A stretch of DNA of 64,000 bases from JBMNKL01 sp050952225 (lineage in GTDB: Bacteria > Bacillota > Clostridia > Acetivibrionales > DTU013), in contig JBMNKL010000001.1 in assembly GCA_050952225.1 (NCBI GenBank), forward strand, positions 248,001-312,000. The letters are read 5' to 3'. Each line of letters opens with the position of its first letter. Position 1 is the stretch's first letter. Below, piece by piece: positions 1-7,812 of the stretch. Made by a program: the position numbers and the translations under genes. The notes under the pieces are model-generated. The model was not told the origin of the DNA and did no database searches. It saw nothing but the letters and a program-made list of their open reading frames with translations.

Positions 1-1350
1 TCCGTTGAACCGCAGCTCCCACCTAAGAGCTTCTCTATGCATGAATTCCGTGTCTACCTTCAATCCCCTGTTTCTTGCAATTCCCTCCACGATTTCAAGA
101 TACCTCTTTTTATCGGGTGATGAAAATACCAGCGTCATGCCAAAGCGGTCCGAAAGGGATAGTTTCTCCTGCATGGTATCCGCAGCCCGGACCTCGTCAT
201 CGGCATTGCCGGATAACAACCCCGCCCTTTCGCTAAACCTCTCCCTGATTAAATGCTTACGGTTGGATGTGGCATAAACCAGTACATTGGGAGGTTTATT
301 CTCCAGCCCGCCTTCCAGGGCTGCCTTAAGCGCCGTATAATTCGCCTCGTTTTCTTCAATGGACATATCGTCAACAAACAGTATAAACTTCAAGCTCCTG
401 CCGGCAAGGCGGCTGACAATGGCCGGGTAATCAGTCAACAGCTTTTTCGGCACCTCGATCATGCGCAGACCCCTGTCGTAATACTCGTTCACCAGGGCCT
501 TGACGGTGGAAGACTTTCCTGTCCCCCTGTCGCCATAAAGGAGAATGTTGTTAGCCGGGTATCCAGCGAGGAAACGCAGCGTGTTTTCAATAATCTCCTC
601 CCTCTCCGTCTCGTACGATATCAAGTCGGAGAATTTTACCGGGTCCGGGAATTCGACCGGTTTAAAATAACCGTCGCGGCCTTCCTTTTCCCATACAAAC
701 GCCCTGTACTTCGAGAAAATGCCGCTTCCCCATTTTCTGTGGAACTCCGCAAGGTCTTTTGCGCATTCGCGCCAGGAATCGCTGTTCATAAAGCGGTCAA
801 AAATACAGTTATCGGTTAACATACAGGTATTCTTCAGCCCGGTGGCATCTCGACCTCCGCATTCCGGCCATTCCGGCAGGCCGGATACCGTCCTCTCCTG
901 CCATCCCGAGGCGTTGCACCGGCCGGAGATCCAGGTTTTTATTGTGCCGGGCTTAAGAGACGCAATAATCCGAAGCTGCTCAAGGTCGTGTTCCACGGCT
1001 TCTCCCATGCGGCCTTCCAGGCAATCTGCACCCTTAGCCTCAGCTTCAAGGGAAAAAGCGTTTTCCGTGTACAGCAGCTTTTCAATAATATGCGTCTTCA
1101 AGCCGGTCCCCCGCACGAGCAATTCATGGCAGAGAGAGCCGTACATATCAACCGCCCTGGAAATATCCGGGCTGTCTGAATCAAGATGCGCCAGCAAAGT
1201 ATCGAGCCCGGCCAACAGCCTATCCAGCAAAACTGGCCTGTATACCGTAAGGGACGATAATGCAAGACGCGCCTGCCTCAAGCCGGATTGCCTGCTTTTT
1301 ACACTGCCCGGCCCGGTTATATCTTTATTATTTTCATCCGCGTATCTCAT
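1..1350 (-). CDS. DUF815-family AAA ATPase, partial (3' end outside window)
   Basis: Reading the minus strand from an ATG at 1348-1350 gives 450 uninterrupted codons that run off the left edge, so the C-terminus is missing. A good Shine-Dalgarno (AGGAGG) lies 6 bases before this ATG; an in-frame ATG 24 bases upstream is possible but badly spaced. About two thirds along is a Walker A motif GDRGTGKSS, followed by a Walker B-like FILFVDDMS and a sensor-like YATSNRKHL, the layout of DUF815 ATPases. The family is widespread in Firmicutes and has no firmly established role. It starts 2 bases after the alkD-like stop, so it is probably the last gene of the DNA-repair operon. Family assignment is fairly secure; function is not known. 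Confidence 0.8.
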   Translation of the reverse strand, partial: MRYADENNKDITGPGSVKSRQSGLRQARLALSSLTVYRPVLLDRLLAGLDTLLAHLDSDSPDISRAVDMYGSLCHELLVRGTGLKTHIIEKLLYTENAFSLEAEAKGADCLEGRMGEAVEHDLEQLRIIASLKPGTIKTWISGRCNASGWQERTVSGLPEWPECGGRDATGLKNTCMLTDNCIFDRFMNSDSWRECAKDLAEFHRKWGSGIFSKYRAFVWEKEGRDGYFKPVEFPDPVKFSDLISYETEREEIIENTLRFLAGYPANNILLYGDRGTGKSSTVKALVNEYYDRGLRMIEVPKKLLTDYPAIVSRLAGRSLKFILFVDDMSIEENEANYTALKAALEGGLENKPPNVLVYATSNRKHLIRERFSERAGLLSGNADDEVRAADTMQEKLSLSDRFGMTLVFSSPDKKRYLEIVEGIARNRGLKVDTEFMHREALRWELRFNG

Positions 1351-1376
1351 AACAACCTCCTGCCTGTCTGCCATGG

Positions 1377-2120
1377 TCAGCCCGTCCGGTTTTTACGCCT
1401 CATGCCGCGTATAATTTCCCTTGTTTCCCGGTCCGTCTTCCTGGATTCAATGATTTTCCGGAGCGCCATGTTATGCGTGAAATCATCCAGGTCGTTATTT
1501 TCAAGGTATGCCATCGTTTGCTCCGGGTACTTTGCATAACATGCCGCCAATGCCCAGGCCACGGCCATTTTTACATAGTAGCCGTCATGCCTGATTTTAT
1601 CGAACAAACCCGGAAAGAACCCTATATAGTCGCTTTCAATATAATAATTTATCAGCATAACGACGGCAAACCGTATTTCAAACTCTCTGTCAGAATTAAA
1701 GTAGCCCTGGAGAAATTCCCATACGCGGGCTTTATCTTCCCCTGCAAACTTCAAGCCGGCGCAAAAACTGTCGCATACCGCCCAGTTGTTTATCTTCGGC
1801 AAAAAACCGGCAACCAGACGCAGCTTCTCTTCGATGCTTGTTTTTACCAATCCAATCACTATGCCTTGCAGCATAATTTCTTCAAAGTACTCATCATCAG
1901 TCTGCGCCAAGTAGCAACGCCAATCCCCGCGGGCTATTTCCCTGCCGAGCCTCCTGAGCAACGGAAGGCGCACGCCCAGTATTTCACCGGCTTTTGGAGT
2001 CAGCTTCGAAATGAATTCACGGTATTTCTTATCGGCCAGCTCCCGGAGCACCGCTTTGATAACTTCTTTTGTCGGTTTTCCCTTGTCCTTGAGGAAACTC
2101 CCTTCGCTTTTCAATACCAT
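1377..2120 (-). CDS. AlkD-like DNA alkylation repair protein
   Basis: A 247-residue, all-helical HEAT-repeat-like protein of the AlkD/AlkC DNA glycosylase family, which excises N3- and N7-alkylated purines without base flipping. The expected catalytic pattern is visible: a W-x3-D pair in NNWAVCDSF near residue 130, and a further Trp in AVAWAL near residue 190, matching the Trp/Asp/Trp set of Bacillus AlkD. Start ATG is preceded by GGTGGAGAG. It is third in a minus-strand run after ogt and nfo and directly before the DUF815 ATPase. Together these supply base excision, abasic-site cleavage and direct alkyl reversal. Family call strong, exact substrate inferred. Confidence 0.82.
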   Translation of the reverse strand: MVLKSEGSFLKDKGKPTKEVIKAVLRELADKKYREFISKLTPKAGEILGVRLPLLRRLGREIARGDWRCYLAQTDDEYFEEIMLQGIVIGLVKTSIEEKLRLVAGFLPKINNWAVCDSFCAGLKFAGEDKARVWEFLQGYFNSDREFEIRFAVVMLINYYIESDYIGFFPGLFDKIRHDGYYVKMAVAWALAACYAKYPEQTMAYLENNDLDDFTHNMALRKIIESRKTDRETREIIRGMRRKNRTG

Positions 2121-2177
2121 CTCTCCACCTTGGTCATGTTTCGCCTGTCCGCGATTCGTCCGCTTTATGCCCTGCCG

Positions 2178-3029
2178 CTATACTCTGTAGGCGCAGCGAA
2201 GCATTCTTATTTCTTCAGCGTAGCCGTCCAGATCGTTTGGAGTCTCAAGAAAAAACGGCAAACAGCGGAGCCTCGGGTGGTTAATTATTTCTATGAATGT
2301 ATCCTTCCCGAGTGTACCCTCCCCTATTTTTTCGTGCCGGTCCTTACGGCTCCCGTACTCGTTTTTACTGTCGTTCAGATGGACGGCGCGGAGCCTGTCC
2401 AGCCCGATTACCCGGTCAAATTCATCCAGTACGCCGTCAAGGTCATTTACTATATCATATCCCGCGCTATACACATGGCAGGTGTCAAGGCATACTCCCA
2501 GCTTCTCGTTCAGTTCCACCCTGTCGATTATCTGCCTGATTTCCTCAAACGTGCTCCCTATTTCGCTGCCTTTGCCGGCCATTGTTTCAATCAGCACCAG
2601 CGTGGTCTGGCCAGGTTTAAGAATCCTGTTCAAAAGCCGCGCTGTCAGTTCAATCCCGGTTTCAACGCCCTGTCCTACATGGTTTCCGGGATGAAAGTTG
2701 TAATAATTGCCGGGCGTATACTCCATCCGCGCCAGGTCATCCGCCATTATCCCAAGGGTGAACCTTCTTACACGTTTGTCTTCCGCACATGGATTTAGCG
2801 TGTACGGAGCATGGGCCATGACGGGGCAAAATTTGTTTTCAGCGGCAAGCTCAAGAAACGCCGAAACATCATCCATGTCAATTTCCTTTGCCCGGCCGCC
2901 CCTCGGGTTCCGGGTGAAAAACTGAAATGTATCCGCCCCGATGCTGAGCGCTGTTTTCCCCATGTGCAGGTATCCTTCAGATGCGGACAGATGACACCCA
3001 ATATGCAACCTGTTATTTTTACGATTCAT
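2178..3029 (-). CDS. nfo: Endonuclease IV (AP endonuclease)
   Basis: Cleaves the phosphodiester backbone 5' of abasic sites; a trinuclear-zinc TIM-barrel enzyme. The metal-ligand motifs are all visible in order: AHAPYTLN, YNFHPGNHVGQG, LIETMAGKG, CLDTCHVYSAGYD, VHLNDSKNEYGSRKDRHEKIGEG-type segment and FFLETP. The start used is the ATG at 3027-3029 (MNRKNNRLHIGCH), which has GGAGG 8 bases upstream; the longer open frame to 3128 lies inside ogt. It overlaps the end of ogt by 11 bases, implying translational coupling. With the AlkD-like glycosylase downstream it forms a logical base-excision pair. Confidence 0.93.
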   Translation of the reverse strand: MNRKNNRLHIGCHLSASEGYLHMGKTALSIGADTFQFFTRNPRGGRAKEIDMDDVSAFLELAAENKFCPVMAHAPYTLNPCAEDKRVRRFTLGIMADDLARMEYTPGNYYNFHPGNHVGQGVETGIELTARLLNRILKPGQTTLVLIETMAGKGSEIGSTFEEIRQIIDRVELNEKLGVCLDTCHVYSAGYDIVNDLDGVLDEFDRVIGLDRLRAVHLNDSKNEYGSRKDRHEKIGEGTLGKDTFIEIINHPRLRCLPFFLETPNDLDGYAEEIRMLRCAYRV

Positions 3030-3546
3030 TGCTGTTTCCTCCGCCATTCGGGTTTGTTCCGGTTCTGTGATTGCTATACCGTTTTTCAAGCTCCAGGAGT
3101 TTTTCCTTGATGCCCACACCACTCGCAAAACCGGTCATGCTCCCATCCGACCCTATAACACGATGACACGGCACAATAATTGCAACCGGGTTCCTGTTGC
3201 ATGCCATGCCAACCGCCCGGTATGCCCTTGCCCGGCCGATGCTTTCCGATATTTCCTTGTAACTGCTGGTCTCCCCGTAAGGAATACCTGACAATGCCTT
3301 CCACACGGCCAGTTGAAACGGCGTCCCCTTCATATCCAACGGGATGTCAAATGCTTTCCGTTTTCCTGCAAAATATTCGCTTAGCTGGAATGCCGCTTCC
3401 CTGATCAGCGGTGTTTCTTTTAAAGAACCCGAAACATCCGGATTCAACCTTCCGTCGCCGGCAAAAAACAGGCCGGTTATCGCTTTTCCGTTATCAGCTA
3501 TTCCTATGACTCCTACGCATGTTTTGTAATAAAAAACACTATTCAT
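3019..3546 (-). CDS. ogt: Methylated-DNA--protein-cysteine methyltransferase
   Basis: A 175-residue suicide alkyltransferase that removes O6-alkyl groups from guanine. The acceptor-cysteine motif IVPCHRVIG and the DNA-binding helix segment RAVGMACNRNPV are present, as is the usual KGTPFQLAVWKAL start of the catalytic domain. The N-terminal domain is short. The C-terminus carries a Gly/Asn-rich tail (about 12 residues) that arises where the gene overlaps nfo, so it may be a by-product of the overlap. First gene of the alkylation-repair operon. Confidence 0.92.
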   Translation of the reverse strand: MNSVFYYKTCVGVIGIADNGKAITGLFFAGDGRLNPDVSGSLKETPLIREAAFQLSEYFAGKRKAFDIPLDMKGTPFQLAVWKALSGIPYGETSSYKEISESIGRARAYRAVGMACNRNPVAIIVPCHRVIGSDGSMTGFASGVGIKEKLLELEKRYSNHRTGTNPNGGGNSNES

Positions 3547-3608
3547 TCTTCCAGGCCGATATCCTCATTCCAACATCATTATCCTGATAAATATATGCAA
3601 GCAGCAGG

Positions 3609-4394
3609 CTATTTCTCAAAATAGGCTGCAATTTTATCTCTTTTTTCATAATATTTTTTAAGGTAATTTTTACTTAACCCGTATTTGTCATAACCCCCGG
3701 CGCCGCGCTGATAAATGGACAGGGCCACATCCATCCTTTCTTTCCCTTCCAGCCCCTTAACACGTTTATCAGCCAGTATCCAGCTGAATAAGGTAGTCCC
3801 CCATTTTATATTGACAGCGCCGTCCAGCGGATCATTCGGTGTTTTCAACGCTTTCGTAAGATTCTCCGCATGGACTGTACTGATCTGAAAATACCCTTTA
3901 TATCTATTGTTCGAACATTTTTCGTTAAAATTGCTTTCCAGCGATATGAGCGCAAGCATATCTATATAATCCAGGCCCTTTTGCTTGCAACACTCCCATA
4001 ACAGTTGCTGGTGTTCCTTTTTCATGGGTATATCGGGAATGTACCATAGGCTTTCATCATTTTCCGCTTCCATGGCATCAACAGCTTCAGGCGATTCTGC
4101 CGCTTCCGCGGCATATTCCCCTTTCGCCGCATCAGCCCCTTCAAGCGCTGCTGCAATATTCTGCGCCGGCGCAAAACAGCCGGTTTCTTCAGGCGCTTCA
4201 AATATAGGCGTGGTATCCGCGGAACCTTGCGGTTTTTTCAAATAGCCAAACGACCGGCCAGGACCATCCGTAAAAATCACAACCGAAATAATCGACGGGG
4301 TCATGCTTACAGACGCAAAGACCGGAGCAGCAAACAAACAATTAACAATACTCATTAAAGTGAACAGGTATATAAACTTTTTTCGAATTTTCAT
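3609..4394 (-). CDS. Secreted SLT-type lytic transglycosylase
   Basis: A 261-residue exported protein: basic N-terminus, hydrophobic segment ending VFASVS (signal peptide), an Ala/Glu-rich low-complexity linker at about residues 65-110, and a C-terminal transglycosylase SLT domain. The probable catalytic Glu is in ALISLESNF, followed by the YKGYFQIS signature and the terminal SIYQRGAGGYDKYG motif. Lytic transglycosylases cleave the MurNAc-GlcNAc bond of peptidoglycan with anhydro-MurNAc formation. It is transcribed in the same direction as the repair operon, 62 bases upstream of ogt, with no obvious terminator between. Physiological role (growth, spore or flagellar) cannot be told. Confidence 0.8.
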   Translation of the reverse strand: MKIRKKFIYLFTLMSIVNCLFAAPVFASVSMTPSIISVVIFTDGPGRSFGYLKKPQGSADTTPIFEAPEETGCFAPAQNIAAALEGADAAKGEYAAEAAESPEAVDAMEAENDESLWYIPDIPMKKEHQQLLWECCKQKGLDYIDMLALISLESNFNEKCSNNRYKGYFQISTVHAENLTKALKTPNDPLDGAVNIKWGTTLFSWILADKRVKGLEGKERMDVALSIYQRGAGGYDKYGLSKNYLKKYYEKRDKIAAYFEK

Positions 4395-4572
4395 TGCTCT
4401 CCCTCATGGTAAAATTATCATTCTCATATTTTACCACGTGCTGTTATTATAATCAAATGCCATATAATCCCAGACATATGTTCCTGGCTGTACTCCTGTT
4501 GACGCAGGTTTTTACTCTTGTGCTCCGGTAATTATCAAGTAATTACCGCTGCCGCTACATCCGGCAACAGCA

Positions 4573-4601
4573 TTGACAATGCTATTTCAACTGGATATAA
4601 T
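4573..4601 (+). promoter_or_regulatory. Sigma-A promoter for tRNA-Ser
   Basis: Perfect TTGACA (4573-4578), 17-base spacer and TATAAT (4596-4601), ending about 43 bases upstream of the mature tRNA. The rest of the 4395-4572 gap holds only a perfect 9-bp inverted repeat (CGGTAATTA, loop TCAAG, 4526-4548) of unknown role. Confidence 0.88.
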
Positions 4602-4644
4602 GTAATAGTCGCATAAAGGGCGGAGTGCTCAATATTTATTGCAT

Positions 4645-4737
4645 GGAGGAGTCGCCTAGTCCGGCCGAGGGCGTGCGACTGGAAATCGCATAGACGTCAA
4701 AAGCGTCTCGAGGGTTCAAATCCCTCCTCCTCCGCCA
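4645..4737 (+). tRNA. tRNA-Ser (GGA anticodon)
   Basis: Acceptor stem GGAGGAG pairs with CTCCTCC at 4727-4733, discriminator G and encoded CCA. Anticodon stem TGCGA/TCGCA encloses loop CTGGAAA, giving anticodon GGA. The long variable arm (class II) and the GGTTCAAAT T-loop are present, which fixes the identity as serine. Confidence 0.96.
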
Positions 4738-4747
4738 CAGACTGTTC

Positions 4748-4773
4748 AAAAGCCCGCTGTTTTAGCGGGTTTT
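4748..4773 (+). terminator. Rho-independent terminator after tRNA-Ser
   Basis: Stem CCCGCT/AGCGGG extended by A-T pairs (AAAAGCCCGCT ... AGCGGGTTTT), starting 11 bases after the encoded CCA. Confidence 0.85.
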
Positions 4774-4984
4774 GGCGTTAAATAGACTTTGATTCTTTTT
4801 CCTTTTTATTTTGCTTAACATGGCAATCAAATACGGTTGCACATTGCAACCTGCTGCCGTCACTGTTAAAAAGATGCTCTCTTATGTTTCCGGCCAAGAG
4901 TCCAGGATGAAAAAGAAAGTATAACCGGTCAATATAACGCAGGCTGCGATGCGATTCAAGTCCAGGAAGGGACAAGCAGACATT

Positions 4985-5020
4985 TAAAAAGCCGGTTGCC
5001 GAATAAGTCGGCAACCGGCA
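4985..5020 (-). terminator. Terminator of the xylanase gene
   Basis: On the minus strand GCCGGTTGCCGA pairs with TCGGCAACCGGC around a short loop and is followed by TTTTT. It sits about 30 bases after the GH11 stop codon. The interval 4774-4984 between this and the tRNA terminator has no gene I can support. Confidence 0.88.
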
Positions 5021-5047
5021 TAAGTCAGGCTTTGCAAGCTATTGTAA

Positions 5048-6235
5048 CTAATAAGGCCAATGCCAATATAGATCGAAAAAGCCATGACTAAACCCTCTAT
5101 CACCGTTGCATATGCCTGAAAAATTCAGACTCTTGTCATTATAGAGGGATACGAAGCCACAATCGCCGTAAAAATCAAAAAAGTGGAATTTCTGTGCTGT
5201 TGATATACTGTTGCCGTCCGCTCTTACGGGATTTGTACTGTCTCTTACCGTAACATATTTACCGGTCTTCTTCGACTTTAAAGCTACTACGGTAGCCCAT
5301 TCCGTATAATGATGATAATTTATATGATCCATATATAGGTATTCCATATCAAACATCGCCTCTATGTCTGTCAAATCTACAGTTGACGAAGGAACCATTC
5401 TGTTCGAACTGTCGATGTACATAACCCTGTACCCGTCCGACCAGTTTGTTTCCATGCTTATAGGCCTTGTATAGGGATTGTCTTCATAATCATCTATTAC
5501 GCCGGTCATTCTTATATTAGCGTTTCCAGTGCTTCCATATCCTTCGGTCAGCATGATCTGGTAGTACACACTAAAGTCTCCGATGTCCAAGCCGGCATTT
5601 TGCCACGCCTTAACGTGGTTATTGAAAGTAATTACTCCGCTGATGTTTCCCGTAGGTTTCTTGGGTGAACGGATACTCCAGTACTGGTAGAAGGTTTCAT
5701 TCCTACCCCTGACAGTTGGCTGGTTTTCTTGCACCTTTCTGTACATATTGTATGTTGCGCCATCGCTTTGTACTGTGCCCAGGAATTCCGCGCCACCTCC
5801 CGGAGGCGCCCAACTGCCGTGGCTTTCGAGGACATAATACTCTGCCATCTCATAACGCGACCCCGGAGGAAGCACTATCCATCCATACAAAGCCAAGTTA
5901 CCGTTGTTGCCCGGATTGAAGCTGCCTTCGTAGTATACTTTCCTATATCTGTCGCCGCTGCTCCATCCTTTGCCGCAAGTAAAATTGGCATCCGATGCCC
6001 CGTTGTTGCTCCATGTAACTGAATAGCTGCCGATTCCGGTACTTTGGAAGTTTACCGTACCCTTGTTGTTTGTCCAGACAAAATAATAGTATTGTCCGTC
6101 ATAACCGTCTTCAAAGCTTGCCGAAACACTTGCCTGGCTAAAAGCCATAATTGCTGTTATTATTGTGAAAGTAATTATCCTTAGCAGTGTCTTCCTGAAG
6201 CGGCTGTTCCTTGATAGTGAAAATGATTTTTTCAT
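5048..6235 (-). CDS. Secreted GH11 endo-1,4-beta-xylanase with C-terminal beta-trefoil-like domain
   Basis: A 395-residue exported enzyme. After a signal peptide ending near SVSASF comes a GH11 jelly-roll domain. The nucleophile Glu is in MAEYYVLESHGSW and the acid/base Glu in MLTEGYGSTG, matching the two conserved GH11 glutamates. It cleaves internal beta-1,4 xylosidic bonds of xylan. From about residue 305 on is a second domain with the pattern VALKSKKTGKYVTV ... KFHFFDFYGDCGFVSL, resembling fascin/ricin-like beta-trefoil repeats, perhaps for binding carbohydrate (inference). ATG at 6233-6235 follows AGGAGG by 7 bases. Single-gene unit with its own promoter and terminator. No dockerin is visible, so it is probably a free enzyme. 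Confidence 0.9.
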   Translation of the reverse strand: MKKSFSLSRNSRFRKTLLRIITFTIITAIMAFSQASVSASFEDGYDGQYYYFVWTNNKGTVNFQSTGIGSYSVTWSNNGASDANFTCGKGWSSGDRYRKVYYEGSFNPGNNGNLALYGWIVLPPGSRYEMAEYYVLESHGSWAPPGGGAEFLGTVQSDGATYNMYRKVQENQPTVRGRNETFYQYWSIRSPKKPTGNISGVITFNNHVKAWQNAGLDIGDFSVYYQIMLTEGYGSTGNANIRMTGVIDDYEDNPYTRPISMETNWSDGYRVMYIDSSNRMVPSSTVDLTDIEAMFDMEYLYMDHINYHHYTEWATVVALKSKKTGKYVTVRDSTNPVRADGNSISTAQKFHFFDFYGDCGFVSLYNDKSLNFSGICNGDRGFSHGFFDLYWHWPY

Positions 6236-6287
6236 ACACAAACCTCCTAAAACATGTTAAAATGGTGTAATATAAAATACATGTATT

Positions 6288-6316
6288 ATTCTACCATATC
6301 GAGGCAAATTATACAA
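6288..6316 (-). promoter_or_regulatory. Candidate xylanase promoter
   Basis: On the minus strand TTGTAT (6311-6316), 17-base spacer and TAGAAT (6288-6293), about 55 bases upstream of the start codon. The -35 is a weak match. Confidence 0.45.
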
Positions 6317-6353
6317 TTGTTTAGGAGGATATATTTCGCCCGGGCTAAGTAAA

Positions 6354-6368
6354 CGTTAATCGATAACG
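6354..6368. promoter_or_regulatory. Palindromic operator candidate upstream of the xylanase
   Basis: CGTTA-ATCGA-TAACG is an exact 5+5-bp inverted repeat with a central TCGA, the general form of LacI-family operators. It lies about 40 bases upstream of the predicted xylanase -35. No LacI-type gene is in this window, so the regulator is unknown. Confidence 0.4.
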
Positions 6369-6393
6369 ATTTATACGACCAGTTCTCCTGTTG

Positions 6394-6711
6394 TCATTTT
6401 TCTTTTTCTTTCCGGTTCTTTTGTTGTTTACGGTATAGCTCCACTTTGATTAGTTTAGGTTTAGCAGACTTGCGTGAAGGATCTTCATCTAAACCGTAAT
6501 TAAGACATTCAATTGCTTTTTTCATATTATCCAGATCTTCATCAGATAGTGAGTCAAGTGCAGAAAAAAATCTTCCAAATATAGTTTTTGATAATTTATC
6601 TGCATAATGCTTGTAGACTTCGATACCTTTTTCCGTTGGTTTCAGAATTATATTTTTCCGGTTTCCCACCATCAGGTATTTATCGATAAGTCCATATTCC
6701 ACTACTTGAAA
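6394..6711 (-). pseudogene. MarR-family regulator remnant (N-terminus missing)
   Basis: The open frame from about codon FQVVEYGLIDKY to the Lys/Arg-rich C-terminus matches the second half of a MarR-type regulator: wing strands around GNRKNIILKPTEKG, then the two dimerisation helices (YKHYADKLSKTI, LSDEDLDNMKKAIECL). The first two helices and recognition-helix start are absent. Upstream the frame runs through a terminator hairpin (6709-6733) and into the membrane-protein gene, so no native start survives. A deletion appears to have fused the downstream half of marR to the end of another transcription unit. Confidence 0.65.
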
Positions 6712-6733
6712 AGCCCGGCTTAAGCCGGGCTTT
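6709..6733 (-). terminator. Hairpin after the membrane-protein remnant
   Basis: Near-perfect palindrome with arms AAAGCCCGGCTT/AAGCCGGGCTTT followed on the minus strand by TTTTC; typical terminator of the 6774-7514 gene, now abutting the MarR remnant. Confidence 0.65.
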
Positions 6734-6773
6734 CTGGACCAGAGATATAGAACTGTTTCACTATTTCCAGCCT

Positions 6774-7514
6774 CTATCCAAGAAAGAGGCTGCCACGGAA
6801 CATGGTATTGGCGACAATCATTATCGTATAAAAGATACCCATACATATTCCGCCCAGGTAAATGTTGCCTGTCAGTCTGAATAGTTTCCTGCTTATAATC
6901 GTCGCTACGGGTATCAGAACAACCAACGGCAGCAGGTTGAAAACCCTCATGGGGTTCCAGATGAGTAATCCTTTTGAAATTAATGTAACATACTGGATTA
7001 CAATCATTATCAATATCCCCGCTACATTACCAATGCAAGTGAATACGACAGACCTCCAGCCTTTCAGACTGTCTATTCTGTTAAATCCATTAACCACCGC
7101 AGAATTGACAATATAGAACAGTATGAATGGCAACATGTAAATTAAAGCATACACCAGCGTCTCGGGATTAAAGGCTTTTACCGCAATCACCCAGAAACGA
7201 AAATCAGTTGCAAATGCCCAATCCGCAAAGAAAGTAATCACGTATATGCCGGTAATAATACTAAGAGCAAGCAGTACCGTTTTGAATGCTGCAAAAACCA
7301 ATTTGCCTTTAGTGTCGCTGGGCCCTGGATTTGCAGGTCTAATGTCCACAGCCTGTAGCTCTTTGAAAAATGGGGTTTTCAGAAGTATCGCAGCAAAAGG
7401 AACGATGAAGATAAATATACCGATTAATCCGAGCAAATTAAAAAGTTCCTTTATGAACCAAACTTGATTGGACGGGGCTATATAGTTATATCCTGCCGGG
7501 GTTCCAAATGGCAT
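6774..7514 (-). pseudogene. C-terminal membrane portion of a hydrolase-like protein
   Basis: A 246-residue frame with about seven hydrophobic helices (for example NLLGLIGIFIFIVPFAAILL and VFTCIGNVAGILIMIVI). It resembles the membrane part of clostridial membrane-bound alpha/beta-hydrolase-type proteins, whose soluble N-terminal hydrolase domain would precede GYNYIAPSN. That domain is missing and no Shine-Dalgarno precedes the first ATG. The 5' end overlaps a broken ferredoxin frame, suggesting a deletion joined the two. It could still be translated, but I read it as a remnant. Family call is tentative. Confidence 0.5.
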
Positions 7515-7620
7515 GCAGGCCCTTATATATTGAGATTGCGCCCATAGGGCAGCTTTTTACGCAACACCCGCACGCCACGCATTCATCTGTTAGCAAAGCT
7601 GCTTTTTTCTTATTTGCCAT
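7486..7620 (-). pseudogene. 4Fe-4S ferredoxin N-terminal remnant
   Basis: From ATG 7618-7620, preceded by AGGTGG, 44 codons are open and contain one complete [4Fe-4S] motif, CVACGCCVKSCP, followed by GAISIYKGLHA. A second cluster motif normally follows at once in two-cluster ferredoxins of this type, but the sequence switches to unrelated residues and stops, in the same place where the membrane-protein remnant begins in another frame. Promoter and operator upstream are intact, so the truncated transcript may still be made. Confidence 0.6.
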
Positions 7621-7637
7621 AAAAACCACCTTTAAGT

Positions 7638-7681
7638 ATATTAGTAATTTCTAATATGCTTATATTAATAGGTTTTGTCAA
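7638..7681 (-). promoter_or_regulatory. Promoter with MarR-type operator
   Basis: Minus-strand TTGACA (7676-7681), 17-base spacer, CATATT (7653-7658). A perfect 7-bp inverted repeat ATATTAG-6-CTAATAT (7638-7657) overlaps the -10. This geometry fits autoregulation by a MarR protein, and the MarR remnant lies in the same unit. Confidence 0.6.
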
Positions 7682-7812
7682 GTGAGTTTTTCCTATGAAG
7701 CAGGTTTTTAAGTTCCGAAACTCTCGGGATTTCACTGTGAAAAAATATAGAAGTTTATTGACAATAAGTAAGAAATATGTAAAGATACTGCAAAAGCCAG
7801 GAGGGTATCTTA

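Noticed and set aside
253..1414. Several plus-strand frames over the first 1.4 kb
   Set aside because: They are shadows of the minus-strand DUF815 ATPase, whose P-loop and other ATPase motifs are clear and whose frame is open to the window edge.
4778..5014. 78-codon minus-strand frame between tRNA-Ser and the xylanase terminator
   Set aside because: No ribosome binding site, runs through the terminator hairpin, composition unlike the neighbouring proteins and no recognisable motif.
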